A DNA stretch of 64,000 bases from Gerris lacustris (GCA_951217055.1 OX578286.1:10799550-10863549); one strand, 5' to 3'. Shown: positions 10,481 through 21,794, counted from the stretch's first letter. Numbers and translations: made by a program. Notes: generated by a model from the sequence alone, not told the origin.

Positions 10481-10690
10481 CAGATTGAGCGATTGACTCA
10501 GTGGGATGCAAAACATTACATGTTTGCATAAGACGCATTTGTTATAGGTGGTGAATCTGTGATAACGGTGCAGCAAGAGTTCCGACGTCACTTAAATATT
10601 GGACACCATGGAACCATCTCAAGTCACAACACTATTCTCAATTAAATCAACAACCTCTGAACAAGTGAAATCCTTATGAAGAAAAATCTA
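10481..10690 (+). pseudogene. Mariner-like transposase, N-terminal HTH fragment
   Basis: The frame reads QIERLTQWDAKHYMFA, a stop, then DAFVIGGESVITVQQEFRRH and NIGHHGTISSHNTILN before more stops. W..KHY.FA..F...GESV..VQ.EFR.H followed by ..TI..W is the N-terminal helix-turn-helix of the arthropod mariner/Tc1-like family whose C-terminus appears at 18962-20083. It has several in-frame stops and no catalytic domain. Confidence 0.6.
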
Positions 10691-10769
10691 CCTGACTTTT
10701 GACTTCTTCCCAGAGGGTATCTCAAACCTCGCATTTATGCGAACATACACAGATGTTTATATTTAAAAA

Positions 10770-11238
10770 GTCCAGTTGTGCACCATGACATAATGAGCGA
10801 ATTTTCAAAGAAATCTGAGTGTTATTGGCTTATGATAACATAGGAAAATTTAGGTTTAGAATTTGCATGGGTGAAAAACAAAATTGGTACACAGGGGTAC
10901 GGGGTACAAAAGTCAAAATAGTATTTACCCTTCAAGATGCATGTCGTTGGAAAGCTCTTTAAGAGTACAGTAATTGTGGTTATGTACACTTTTATCATAA
11001 TATTTTCATATAAGAGAGGGGTAAAATGAAAAAAAAACACGTTTTTATGCTATTTTTGACCCTAAATTGTAAAAATTTGACCCCTAAATGAACTCCAAAA
11101 ATTCTGGCCAACGAACTCATCCTTTCTTTTGATATAATTGACATTTTAAAATTTGTTTGAAATTTTTAAATGAATCATAAGGGGAGATATCGTCTGGAGT
11201 GACACATATATACATACATATATACAAACATACATAAA
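10770..11238 (+). mobile_element. Family D repeat, copy 1 (3' truncated)
   Basis: It begins GTCCAGTTGTGCACCATGAC and AGCGAATTTTCAAAGAAATC and runs through CTTCAAGATGCATGTCGTTG, a GACCCCTAAATGAACTCC block and GGGGAGATATCGTCTGGAGT to a short ATACATAC microsatellite. The terminal TTTCTTTGAAAATTCGC part is missing, and copy 2 follows directly. Confidence 0.8.
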
Positions 11239-11244
11239 AAAAAA

Positions 11245-12016
11245 GTCCAGTCATGCACCATGACTTAATGAGCGAATTTTCAAAGAAATCTGCGTTTTAT
11301 TGGCTTATGATAATATAGGAAAATTTTGGTTTAGAATTTGCTCGGGTGAAAAAAAAAATTGGTACACAGGGGTACGGGGAACAAAAGTCAAAATAGTATT
11401 TACCCTTCAAGATGCATGTCGTTGGAAAGCTCTTTAAGAGTACAGTAATTGTTGTTATTTACACTTTTATCATATTTTCACATAAAAGGGGGGTAAAATG
11501 GAAAAAACACGTTTTTTGACCCTATATGGTCAAAATTTGACCCTATATGGTCAAAATTTGACCCCTAAATGGACTCCAAAAATTCTGGCCAACGAACTCA
11601 TCCTTTCTTTTGATATTATTGACATTTTAAAATTTGTTTGAAATTTTTAAGTGCATTCTAAGGGGAGATATCGTCTGGAGTGACACATATATACATACAT
11701 ATATACATACATATATACATACATATATACATACATATATACATACATATATACATACATACATAAAAAAAAGTGTTAAATTTTAGGAATCGATTCAGAA
11801 TGGTCTAAAACGGATTTCCATGGAAAATTTTTTCAAAAATTTTGAAGCCATTGCAATAGCGTAATTTTCTTTGAAAATTCGCTAAAAGTGTTAAATTTTA
11901 GGAATCGATTCAGAATGGTCTAAAACGGATTCCCAAGGAAAATTTTTCGATTAATTCGCATTACAAAAATTTTGAAGCCATTGCATAGCGTAATTTTCTT
12001 TGAAAATTCGCTAAAA
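11245..12016 (+). mobile_element. Family D repeat, copy 2, with duplicated tail
   Basis: Full-length copy: the 5' AGCGAATTTTCAAAGAAA at 11271 is the inverted complement of the 3' TTTCTTTGAAAATTCGCT. It contains a 12-bp ATATACATACAT array at 11686-11764. The tail from GTGTTAAATTTTAGGAATCG to TCGCTAAAAG occurs twice (11773-11888 and 11887-12016), a tandem duplication of the 3' end. Confidence 0.85.
11686..11764 (+). repeat. (ATATACATACAT)n microsatellite
   Basis: A 12-bp period, six units, inside family D copy 2. The same motif is expanded to about 143 bp at 60045-60187. Confidence 0.95.
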
Positions 12017-12104
12017 GACATTATGGAAATCTATTACTTGCAATTATAAATATAGATTTAAATAGTCAGAAAAAAAAATTAAAAATAAAATTGTACAAGC
12101 AAAG

Positions 12105-15100
12105 TGAATCAAAGACAAAGAAGACAAAGAAATAAAACGGAAATAGTAATCGCAAAGATAACTAAATGAAACCTCTTCACATGAAGCTAGGAAGTAAGAC
12201 AAAGAATTAAAATGAAAATTGTACTCACAAAGATAACTAAATGAAACCTCTTCACATGAAGCTAGGAAGTAAGACAAAGAATTAAAATGAAAATTGTACT
12301 CACAAAGATAACTAAATGAAACCTCTTCACATGAAGCTAGGAAGTAAGACAAAGAATTAAAATGAAAATTGTACTCACAAAGATAACTAAATGAAACCTC
12401 TTCACACGAAGCTAGGAAGTAAGACAAAGAATTAAAATGGAAATAGTACTCACAAAGATAACTAAATGAAACCTCTTCACACGAAGCTAGGAAGTAAGAC
12501 AAAGAATTAAAATGGAAATAGTACTCACAAAGATAACTAAATGAAACCTCTTCACACGAAGCTAGGAAGTAAGACAAAGAATTAATATGGAAATAGTACT
12601 CACAAAGATAACTAAATGAAACCTCTTCACACGAAGCTAGGAAGTAAGACAAAGAATTAAAATGGAAATAGTACTCACAAAGATAACTAAATGAAACCTC
12701 TTCACATGAAGCTAGGAAGTAAGAAAAATTAAAATGGAAATAGTACTCACAAAGATAACTAAATGAAACCTCTTCACATGAAGCTAGGAAGTAAGACAAA
12801 GAATTAAAATGGAAATAGTACTCACAAAGATAACTAAATGAAACCTCTTCACACGAAGCTAGGAAGTAAGACAAAGAATTAAAATGGAAATAGTACTCAC
12901 AAAGATAACTAAATGAAACCTCTTCACATGAAGCTAGGAAGTAAGAAAAATTAAAATGGAAATAGTACTCACAAAGATAACTAAATGAAACCTCTTCACA
13001 TGAAGCTAGGAAGTAAGACAAAGAAATAAAATGGAAATAGTACTCACAAAGATAACTAAATGAAACCTCTTCACACGAAGCTAGGAAGTAAGACAAAGAA
13101 ATAAAATGGAAATAGTACTCACAAAGATAACTAAATGAAACCTCTTCACATAATGCTAGGAAATAAGAAGAATTAAAATGGAAATAGTACTCACAAAGAT
13201 AACTAAATGAAACCTCTTCACATGAAGCTAGAAAGTAAGAAGAATTAAAATGGAAATAGTACTCACAAAGATAACTAAATGAAACCTCTTCACATAATGC
13301 TAGGAAATAAGAAGAATTAAAATGGAAATAGTACTCACAAAGATAACTAAATGAAACCTCTTCACATAATGCTATGAAATAAGAAGAATTAAAATGGAAA
13401 TAGTACTCACAAAGATAACTAAATAAAACCTCTTCACATAATGCTAGGAAATAAGAAGAATTAAAATGGAAATAGTACTCACAAAGATAACTAAATGAAA
13501 CCTCTTCACATAATGCTAGGAAATAAGAAGAATTAAAATGGAAATAGTACTCACAAAGATAACTAAATGAAACCTCTTCACATAATGCTAGGAAATAAGA
13601 AGAATTATAATGGAAATAGTACTCACAAAGATAACTAAATGAAACCTCTTCACACGAAGCTAGGAAGTAAGACAAAGAATTAAAATGGAAATAGTACTCA
13701 CAAAGATAACTAAATGAAACCTCTTCACATGAAGCTAGGAAGTAAGACAAAGAATTAAAATGGAAATAGTACTCACAAAGATAACTAAATGAAACCTCTT
13801 CACATAATGCTAGGAAATAAGAAGAATTAAAATGGAAATAGTACTCACAAAGATAACTAAATGAAACCTCTTCACATATTGTTAGGAAATAAGAAGAATT
13901 AAAATGGAAATAGTACTCACAAAGATAACTAAATGAAACCTCTTCACATAATGCTATGAAATAAGAAGAATTAAAATGGAAATAGTACTCACAAAGATAA
14001 CTAAATGAAACCTCTTCACATAATGCTAGGAAATAAGAAGAATTAAAATGGAAATAGTACTCACAAAGATAACTAAATGAAACCTCTTCACATAATGCTA
14101 GGAAATAAGAAGAATTAAAATGGAAATAGTACTCACAAAGATAACTAAATGAAACCTCTTCACATAATGCTAGGAAATAAGAAGAATTAAAATGGAAATA
14201 GTACTCACAAAGATAACTAAATGAAACCTCTTCACATAATGCTAGGAAATAAGAAGAATTATAATGGAAATAGTACTCACAAAGATAACTAAATGAAACC
14301 TCTTCACACGAAGCTAGGAAGTAAGACAAAGAATTAAAATGGAAATAGTACTCACAAAGATAACTAAATGAAACCTCTTCACATGAAGCTAGGAAGTAAG
14401 ACAAAGAATTATAATGGAAATAGTACTCACAAAGATAACTAAATGAAACCTCTTCACATAATGCTAGGAAATAAGAAGAATTAAAATGGAAATAGTACTC
14501 ACAAAGATAACTAAATGAAACCTCTTCACATATTGTTAGGAAATAAGAAGAATTAAAATGGAAATAGTACTCACAAAGATAACTTAATGAAACCTCTTCA
14601 CATAATGCTAGTAAATAAGAAGAATTAAAATGGAAATAGTACTCACAAAGATAACTAAATGAAACCTCTTCACATATTGTTAGGAAATAAGAAGAATTAA
14701 AATGGAAATAGTACTCACAAAGATAACTAAATGAAACCTCTTCACATATTGTTAGGAAATAAGAAGAATTAAAATGGAAATGGTACTCACAAAGATAACT
14801 AAATGAAACCTCTTCACATAATGCTAGGAAATAAGAAGAATTAAAATGGAAATAGTACTCACAAAGATAACTAAATGAAACCTCTTCACATATTGTTAGG
14901 AAATAAGAAGAATTAAAATGGAAATAGTACTCACAAAGATAACTAAATGAAACCTCTTCACATATTGTTAGGAAATAAGAAGAATTAAAATGGAAATAGT
15001 ACTCACAAAGATAACTAAATGAAACCTCTTCACATATTGTTAGGAAATAAGAAGAATTAAAATGGAAATAGTACTCACAAAGATAACTAAATGAAACCTC

Positions 15101-15340
15101 TTCACATATTGTTAGGAAATAAGAAGAATTAAAATGGAAATAGTACTCACAAAGATAACTAAATGAAACCTCTTCACATATTGTTAGGAAATAAGAAGAA
15201 TTAAAATGGAAATAGTACTCACAAAGATAACTAAATGAAACCTCTTCACATAATGCTATGAAATAAGAAGAATTAAAATGGAAATAGTACTCGCAAATAT
15301 AACTAAATGTAACTTCTTTACTTGAAGCTATGAAGTACCA
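12105..15340 (-). repeat. 72/75-bp satellite array, about 43 units, open minus frame
   Basis: Two unit types alternate: a 75-bp type containing GAAGCTAGGAAGTAAGACAA and a 72-bp type containing ATGCTAGGAAATAAGAAG. Shared core: CACAAAGATAACTAAATGAA. Both lengths are multiples of three, so on the minus strand one frame stays open from 15340 to a TAA at 12044, about 1099 codons. The unit translates roughly as SYFLALCEEVSFSYLCEYYF plus HFNS. The part from 14404 down contains TTG codons but no convincing ATG start, promoter or signal. Larger blocks recur: the ATTATAATGG variant at 13607, 14263 and 14408 marks a repeated multi-unit segment. I regard it as a satellite whose open frame is a consequence of unit length; a repeat protein cannot be excluded. 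Confidence 0.9.
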
Positions 15341-16469
15341 CTATAAGAAGCTAGCAAAGGACTAAAAAATAAATAAATCTAGTACCAAAAGCATGCAAAA
15401 GTACCTTTATAAGTTATAGGAAAAACATAATTTACATAAGACTAGACCCCCACTTAACCTTATTTCCCCTTCTGTTATACCTTACATTTTTTATACCTGC
15501 TACAACACCTAACAATAAAAAAAAGTACCTTAAGTGTTCCGTGTTTTTTCAACCCTTACATTAAAAAAGGTACTCTTTTCACCTACAACATTTCAACAGG
15601 TGACTTACTTAAGTATAAAAAGGTACTGTAATACAAAAAAAATTAATAGAATTTCACATAAGAAACAAATGAATAAATGAAATAAGAACAAACACTTAAG
15701 TATTTGAAAAAAAAAACCCTCTTTTTGTTTCTTAATATTAAAGGGGTAAATTAAATAATATAACATATTTTAGTAATTATTCTTATTTCTTTTAATAATT
15801 ATTTAAGTACCCTTTTATTCTATGTGAACTTTCAAATGTACCTTTTTCATTTTTAAAGGGTACTTTTATTGTTCTTAGTAAAAATCCTTTACATATTTCC
15901 CCCCCTTCTCTGAATTATAATTATAGGAACCTTTTTTTTTTTTTAAAAAATTAATACGTAAATTAATGATTTAATTCGATAATTAAAAATATGGGGTACA
16001 AATATAATTTTTTTTTTTCACACGATCTATATTTAGTACGTTTGTCCGTTTTTTTTTTTTTTGTTTGTTATTTGCTTTTCGTACTTCCTTTGAAACATTT
16101 CTATTTTCTTTTGTTTAAGAAATTGCATTAATTTGTGGTAAAGGGAGGGGGGCAAACTTAAAAGGAGAGCAGGTTTAAGAAAATTAATTATGAAGGAAAT
16201 GAAGGACTGTTTTAAATTAATTTATTTATTTTAATGAGTTGGAGGGTAGGGTGTGAAAAAGTCAGTAATTTTTTACGTTTGGTACAACTTTTAAAAAAAT
16301 CTGTTAGAGAAATAATGCTCAACAACGCCTCTATATTGCAATGTTTTAAAACTTATCAATCGAATTCACTTTTGGTGTTGTTTTGGCGGGGAGAGTTGAA
16401 GAAAGCATTTGATAGTAGCGGTTCAATAGTTATTTACGCACCAAGGGAGGAAACAAACAAACAAGCGGT
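15341..16469. other. AT-rich non-coding stretch
   Basis: Repeated short TACCTTT/AAAGGTAC motifs and homopolymer runs. An 86-codon frame at 16234-16491 has no recognisable similarity and I do not call it a gene. Confidence 0.5.
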
Positions 16470-16700
16470 TTTGTTGGTTCCCGAGGCGTAGCCGAGGGAA
16501 CCATACTGTCCAGATCCCGAGGCGTAGCCGAGGGAGTTATTTAGTTGGTTAACCAACCTAGGTATAGGTTGTTAAGCCATTATTCCCTGAGCGCATAAGT
16601 TGGTTCTTGAGGCGAAGTCAAAGGAACCATGGTCCCTAAATCCCGATGCGAAGCCGAGGGAATTAGACTTTTTAATTCCCGAGGCGCAGCCGAGGGAGAT
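16470..16700. repeat. Cluster of five GC-rich imperfect palindromes
   Basis: TCCCGAGGCGTAGCCGAGGG and variants (GAGGCGAAGTCAAAGG, CCCGATGCGAAGCCGAGGG, CCCGAGGCGCAGCCGAGGG) occur at about 16479, 16515, 16610, 16640 and 16678, irregularly spaced. Each can form a short hairpin (CCC/GGG and GGC/GCC). They stand out against the AT-rich background. Confidence 0.8.
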
Positions 16701-18660
16701 AATTATTGAAAGGGGAATTATAGCACTTTACTCTCAAGGTACATACAATATTTTATTTCCAGTAGGGAGAAAACACATCTTTATCCATTGCACAGGTTTT
16801 ATTTATATTATTTTAATAAATAACAATAATTGTTAGCACTTTGTAATAGCAGATATAAGAGATTTAATATTAAAATCTATTAAGAATTGCAATTAAACTC
16901 AAATAGAAGGTTATTAAGAAGCAGGTTTAGAAACAATGACAAACAAGGTCGAAAAAGCAGTGTCACCAACCTCATTTCAACAACTTCACGACATTAGCCA
17001 TTCATTCTCTACTATTTATAAAATAATTAAGTTGGCAGTCCTTCTTTTTCTCCCTTCTTTTTGAGTTCAGGGAAAAAAATACTTACTTTAGTCCCACTAA
17101 ACTAATCTAAAATCTTAACTCTTTCTCCCTACTGGAGATAAACTACATTTATCTACGCTTGAAATCATGAACATCAATTGTTATAGTTATAATTATAACC
17201 CTTTATTAATAATAATCATTTGTAATATTCTGTTGTATTATTTAATTTCTTGTTCAATTTTTCGAGTAGTCTACTTACTCAATTCCGATTCTTCTTTTTT
17301 CTCTACATTGAAACTGGTTTTCCTTCTTCTTTTTTTCTTTTTGAGCAAGTTTATAAAAACAAAACCTTTTTCAATGCTTCCATTTCCCCCTCTTTTTTCT
17401 TCCTCTAGCTAACACCGGTATATAAAAATGGTTTCGGGTGACGAATCAGGCGACTAAAACTCCTCTTCATTATCCTGTTCCATTTTCTCTACTCTGTTTT
17501 ATTGTCTTATTATTCTCCCATGAGGATTTTTTCAATGGGTGTTACGGTAATTCAACACCTCACCGGAACAAAAAAGGCCGGACTTAACAAAAAAAAAAAT
17601 CCTTATTGTCTTCTATTAAAAATAAAAACCATTTAGAAAATTAGAACCATTTTAATTATTTTTTGTCATCTACCAAAAGTAGTAATTAAAACCCCCCCCC
17701 CCCCCCCTCTTCGTCTTTTACTAAAAACTTGTTTTTTAAAAATATTAAAAAAATAAGAGGGGATGCGTTGATTTTCCACGCTATTTTCATTTCACCCTAT
17801 TCTATCTTTCCCCTACCATATATCATACAAAGGACATAGGACAAGTCCAGTTTTTAGGCATCTCTAAAAGACAATAACATTTTTTTTAAATAAAGTATTC
17901 TACTTCTGGTATGTAATTGAAGGTGTTCCACAAGGAGTTCCCCCTTCACCTGAGTCCTCTATTGTTTTTAATATTCAACCTATTCTTCTCAAATCCATTT
18001 CACCCTATTATTACTTCTTCCTTCCCTCAAGCTCATTTGCATTAAGGGATAGCAATTATTAAATAGATTGGGGACATTCGCCACACCCTTCTTTTGCGTT
18101 CGTATTAATGAATACTTTTTTCTTTTTATAAAAATCTCCCTCGACGAAAAATTTTTTTTTAATCCCACCAAAAACGTCCCTTCATTTTTACTCTCTAAAG
18201 TTTTATTGTTTTAAACTGGAAATGTAACAAAATAAAAAAAAAGAACATTGTTACCCCTTTTTTTTACTTTTTAGGTCTCGTCTAAATGTAGATTAGATTT
18301 TTTTTTTGTCTTAGTTCATTTTCCCATGGTTTTCGCCTTGATCTCTTTCTTTTAGAATTCTTTTTTTTTTCTTCCTTCGTACAACTGTTTGGTAGATGGC
18401 AAATTAAGATATTTCTTTTAGGGGAAGTATAAGATAGGTTGTTAAACTTTTTAACCCTCTTTTAACGGCTTTTAATTATCGTTATTTATTTTCTTCTTTC
18501 AATTAAAAGATCTTAAAGATGGTTTGTAATTTTTGCTTCTGAGCTTAAGGTTTTTTATTTGAAGGTAACGGACTCATTGATAATCATTCTGAACGATTTT
18601 CTTTTTTTTTTATATTTTATCGTTTTAATTGATGACTTTAAATAATTATAATATCGTAGC
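16701..18660. other. Non-coding, pyrimidine-rich filler
   Basis: Long T/C-rich runs, a C16 tract at 17692-17707 and A/T homopolymers. No gene or RNA recognised. Confidence 0.5.
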
Positions 18661-18685
18661 GTTGTAAAAATATTTTAGTTTTTTC

Positions 18686-18892
18686 TCAAGGGCCAAGGTT
18701 TCTTCTAGTAGAAGGTAGCCTTTTAGGTCCTTTAACGTATCTTAAACTATGAGAAAGACCACCAACATTAGATTCATATTTTTCCCCATCCGATATAGAA
18801 CTGTTCGATTTTGTCCGACGTGAGTGCCTACACTGGACAGTTATATTCGATCGGGAAGCAGATGTAGTGTGGCGCAGCGTGGATGACCGCAT
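18686..18892 (-). CDS. Unrecognised 68-codon frame, candidate exon
   Basis: ATG at 18892 opens a frame beginning MRSSTLRHTTSASRSN and containing SISDGEKYESNVGGLSHSL, ending RRNLGP and TGA. The composition is serine/arginine-rich and unlike the low-complexity frames nearby. The start region is duplicated in inverted orientation at about 20190, where ATG reads MWSSALRHPVVEM then stop. The Kozak-side leader (AAGCACATGGTAACAATTTA) is also conserved in both copies. I do not recognise the protein. It could be a first coding exon of a host gene, the start of a mobile-element ORF, or chance. Confidence 0.3.
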   Translation of the reverse strand: MRSSTLRHTTSASRSNITVQCRHSRRTKSNSSISDGEKYESNVGGLSHSLRYVKGPKRLPSTRRNLGP

Positions 18893-18961
18893 TTTAAATT
18901 GTTACCATGTGCTTAATTCTAGAGCTATGAAATTGAAATAAAGCTAGTTTTCTAGTAAAAA

Positions 18962-19480
18962 TGTGGAAGTTTATTGGACATAAGTAAAATTTTCAAGTGT
19001 GGAAGATAATGTCCGATAATGGTACTTCTTTAGATTGTTACTCCCCTATGTTTTTTTTTAATATAAATTACCAACTAAAATAACTATTAAGACAAAGTGA
19101 TGTTCAGTCCAAAGTACTTAGGGACAAAGGAATATCACACTTGTGTTTTTATAAGGGGAGTAACAATCTAATGAAGTGCACGATAAATTACGTCCTTGTC
19201 GATTTACACATTCTTCAAGGCGCTCGGCGAAGTTGCGCTTCACATTCCCTAACATCTCGTCAGGAATCCGAACGATTTCACGGTGGATGGCGTCCTTCAA
19301 CTCGGCAAGGGTACTTGGTTTGTCGACATAAATTTTGGCTTTTGGATATCCCCTTTATAAAAAATCAAAAGAGCTGAGATCTGGCGAGCGTGGTGGCCAT
19401 GGAACCACACCGGGAAATCACATGACCGGGAAAAATTTGACGCTCACGATCCATGGAAACTTTTGCCGTGTGTACAGCTT
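18962..19480 (-). pseudogene. Mariner/Tc1-like (IS630 type) transposase C-terminal part, left arm
   Basis: Read on the minus strand: PGVVPWPPRSPDLSSFDF, a stop, GYPKAKIYVDKPSTLAELK, DAIHREIVRIPDEMLGN, VKRNFAERLEECVNRQGR. PPRSPDL carries the third catalytic acidic residue of this DDE/D family. The C-terminal FAERL.ECVN.QGR...I is typical of arthropod members. The frame has an in-frame TAA where a W is usual (after FDF), and MITE F (19021-19180) cuts the last codons. Confidence 0.75.
19021..19180. mobile_element. MITE F with 26-bp TIRs in a transposase pseudogene
   Basis: It starts GGTACTTCTTTAGATTGTTA-CTCCCC and ends with the inverted GGGGAGTAACAATCTAATGA-AGTGCA. Flanks CCGATAAT and CGATAAAT fit an 8-bp duplication of CGATAAAT with one base lost. 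The internal core has AAGACAAAGTGATGTTCAG and GGGACAAAGGAATATCACAC. The intact right-arm transposase shows what the site looked like before insertion. Confidence 0.85.
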
Positions 19481-19536
19481 TGAAGAAAAAAATGGTCAGT
19501 ACCATTTCGTTATCCTCTAAACAGGGGATGAAAAAA

Positions 19537-20083
19537 TCGGATTCCTGACGAGATGTTAAGCAGCCCCTACACGATCAAGCCGCTTGATCAAAACATCGCA
19601 TCAAGCTGATTGACACTACCTTTAAGCCACCTTGGGGCGCATCAACCATCCCACCAAGCATCTCATATCTTTTCATCAACACTCATTTGTAGCGGAATTT
19701 TCGACTAGTGCACTGCTCCTCCTGGACTGTAGTGAATCAGCATTGTGTAGATACCATGGTTTCAAATCAGGATTTGAGGTGTCGAGCAGGTGATTGAAGG
19801 AATGCTTGATCAAATTTGTTCTAGACTATCAAGCGCTCCGTCAAGCCAATTGACTGATTCAAAGTTTCCATCAATCTCCGTCAAGGCTTGACTCAAGCAT
19901 CAAACGGGGTTCCTAGACTATCAATCATGCTTGACACCATTGCTTGACGCGCTATTTTGATCAAGCGGCTTGATCGTGTAGGGGCTGCTTTAGAAAAGGT
20001 GATGCGCAACTTCGCCGAGCGCCTCAAAGAATGTGTAAATCGACAAGGACGTCATTTGTCGGATATTATCTTCCACACTTGAA
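19537..20083 (+). pseudogene. Mariner/Tc1-like transposase C-terminal part, right arm
   Basis: TCGGATTCCTGACGAGATGTTA is followed, after the 19559-19989 MITE, by GAAAAGGTGATGCGCAACTT. Joined across the insertion this is the same RIPDEML region as the left arm, running on to VNRQGRHLSDIIFHT and TGA at about 20080. Only the last ~40 residues exist; upstream sequence does not match. Confidence 0.75.
19559..19989. mobile_element. PIF/Harbinger-like MITE, TTA target duplication
   Basis: The termini are perfect inverted repeats of about 35 bp, starting AGCAGCCCCTACACGATCAA. TTA at 19556-19558 and 19990-19992 is the 3-bp TWA-type duplication expected for PIF/Harbinger. The interior is rich in TCAAGC/GCTTGA motifs, including near-palindromic GATCAAGCCGCTTGATC within each TIR. 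No ORF. Confidence 0.85.
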
Positions 20084-20215
20084 AATTTGTCTTATGTCCA
20101 ATAAACTTCCACATATTAGCTAACAAATTAGCTTTATTTAAATCTCCTAGCTCTAGTATTAAGCACATAGTAACCATTTAAAATGTGGTCATCCGCACTG
20201 CGTCACCCTGTAGTT

Positions 20216-20738
20216 GAGATGTGAAGCAGAGGTGCATTAGCAAATTTTTCAGTACCTTAACGCCGGAGGGTCTGAGGGGAATACCGCCCAGGCATTCGGG
20301 AAATATAACTTCTAAAAACGCATTTTTATGCACTCTGGAGGTAAAATTTACCATAGGGTCCATAGGGCCCAAGGCATGATTAGTGATGTAACAAAACTAA
20401 ACCTACTGTAAGGGAAAAAATCCCGTTTATTAACTATATTTTACCACAACTTTTTGATAGTTAAATTTTGCAATACTGCTGGGGAAATTTTTATGACAGA
20501 AGTATAATTTGCTGTTATTAATTTAAGAAACTAATGTTGTTATTATTCTATTAGCTAATCACATAACATAAGGAATTCAGAAATAAATTATTTATATAAT
20601 TAGTTACCGTATTGATTCTATTTTTTATCTTTGTTTTGTTGAATTTAGATCGGCTCACAACATTTTTAATGGTGATAATGTCATTAAAAAAGTTACTTAT
20701 GGGATTATGAATGAGCTGGGCAACGAAATTTACTAATA
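20216..20738. other. Non-coding stretch
   Basis: Nothing recognised; slightly GC-richer at 20220-20370 but with stops in every frame. Confidence 0.5.
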
Positions 20739-21700
20739 TCTATATATATATAAAACTATGAGTGACAGTGATTGACTGACTGACTGGTCACTAATTCTCC
20801 TACTTCCCATTGACATAGAGATTTGAAATTTGGTACATAGATAGAGTGTACCATAAATAGAAAAGTGCAGCTATTTTTAATACGATATATGGTTACCATA
20901 TTGAATTATAGCCACAATCTTGGATTTATTCACATTCTATTATCTCAGCTTCAAGTTGACCTAGAGATTTGAAATTCGGTACATACACTTATAGTATCTA
21001 AAGAAGAAAATTAAAGGTACTTTTACTTCAACATATGGCCGCCATCTTTGATTATAGCCACCACCTTGGATTTAATAACAATATTATCTCAGCTTCCAGT
21101 GGTCCTAGAGATCTGAAATTTGGTACGCACACTTATAGTAGCTAAAGAAAAAAATCAAAGGTATTTTGCTTTAACATAATGGTTGCCATATTGAATTATA
21201 GCCAAAATCTTGGATTTAATCACACACTATTATCTCAGCTTCTAGTAGACCTAGAGATCGGAAATTTGGTACATAGACTTTTGTGCCTAAAATTAAAAAT
21301 TGAAGGTAGTATAAAATAGAATAATTGAAAATTATAAAATAAAAAAAAATTGAAGTTTCATTTATATCATAATTTCCTTTTTAATTAAAAATATATAGGT
21401 ATTACAGTTCAACAAAACGCATTATCTAAATAATACTTAACTGCAAAGTAGATAAATATAAAAATCAATGGTTAAATTAATTTATAATGAAAAAAAAACA
21501 AAAACAGTTGGTCATATATTTAATTTATATAAAATGTTTAAAAATAAGCATAAATTAATACTAAAATAAAATACCTACTTGTACTAAATAAGAAATTATC
21601 TAACATTAAAGATATATTAATTATATTGTTTTAATTATTTTTCACACATAGCGCCAACTTCTAGACGGATAAGGCGCGCGAAGCGTGCCGATCCGGCTAG
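20739..21700 (+). mobile_element. Non-autonomous Helitron, structurally complete
   Basis: The 5' end is TCTATATATATATAAAACTA after an A (20738). The 3' end is CTAG (21697-21700) before a T (21701). A 7-bp stem hairpin GGCGCGC-GAA-GCGTGCC (21673-21689, one G-T pair) lies 7 nt upstream of CTAG. These are the defining Helitron features, with insertion between A and T. The interior carries four copies of a ~145-bp unit marked by GAAATTTGGTAC at 20825, 20971, 21115 and 21261. No Rep/helicase frame. Confidence 0.88.
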
Positions 21701-21794
21701 TAATTTTATAATATTGTTCTAAAATTCACTTCTTATTGTAAGTAATTTTTCGTTTTTCTTTCTTTGTTCTTGGGTCTTTTTAGACGCAGGGTTT

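Larger units (their letters stand above)
18855..20215. repeat. Inverted duplication of a transposase 3' half and its flank
   Basis: 18855-19400 and 19537-20215 are inverted copies when the two inserted MITEs are removed. The shared part runs from the ATG-leader segment (18855-18961 and 20117-20215) through the transposase stop and GTCCAATAAACTTCCACAT to the RIPDEML region. The copies point outward with their C-termini, leaving a centre of roughly 135 bp. Confidence 0.8.

Noticed and set aside
16234..16491. 86-codon plus-strand frame
   Set aside because: No recognisable motif, runs into the palindrome cluster, and is of a size expected by chance over 64 kb.
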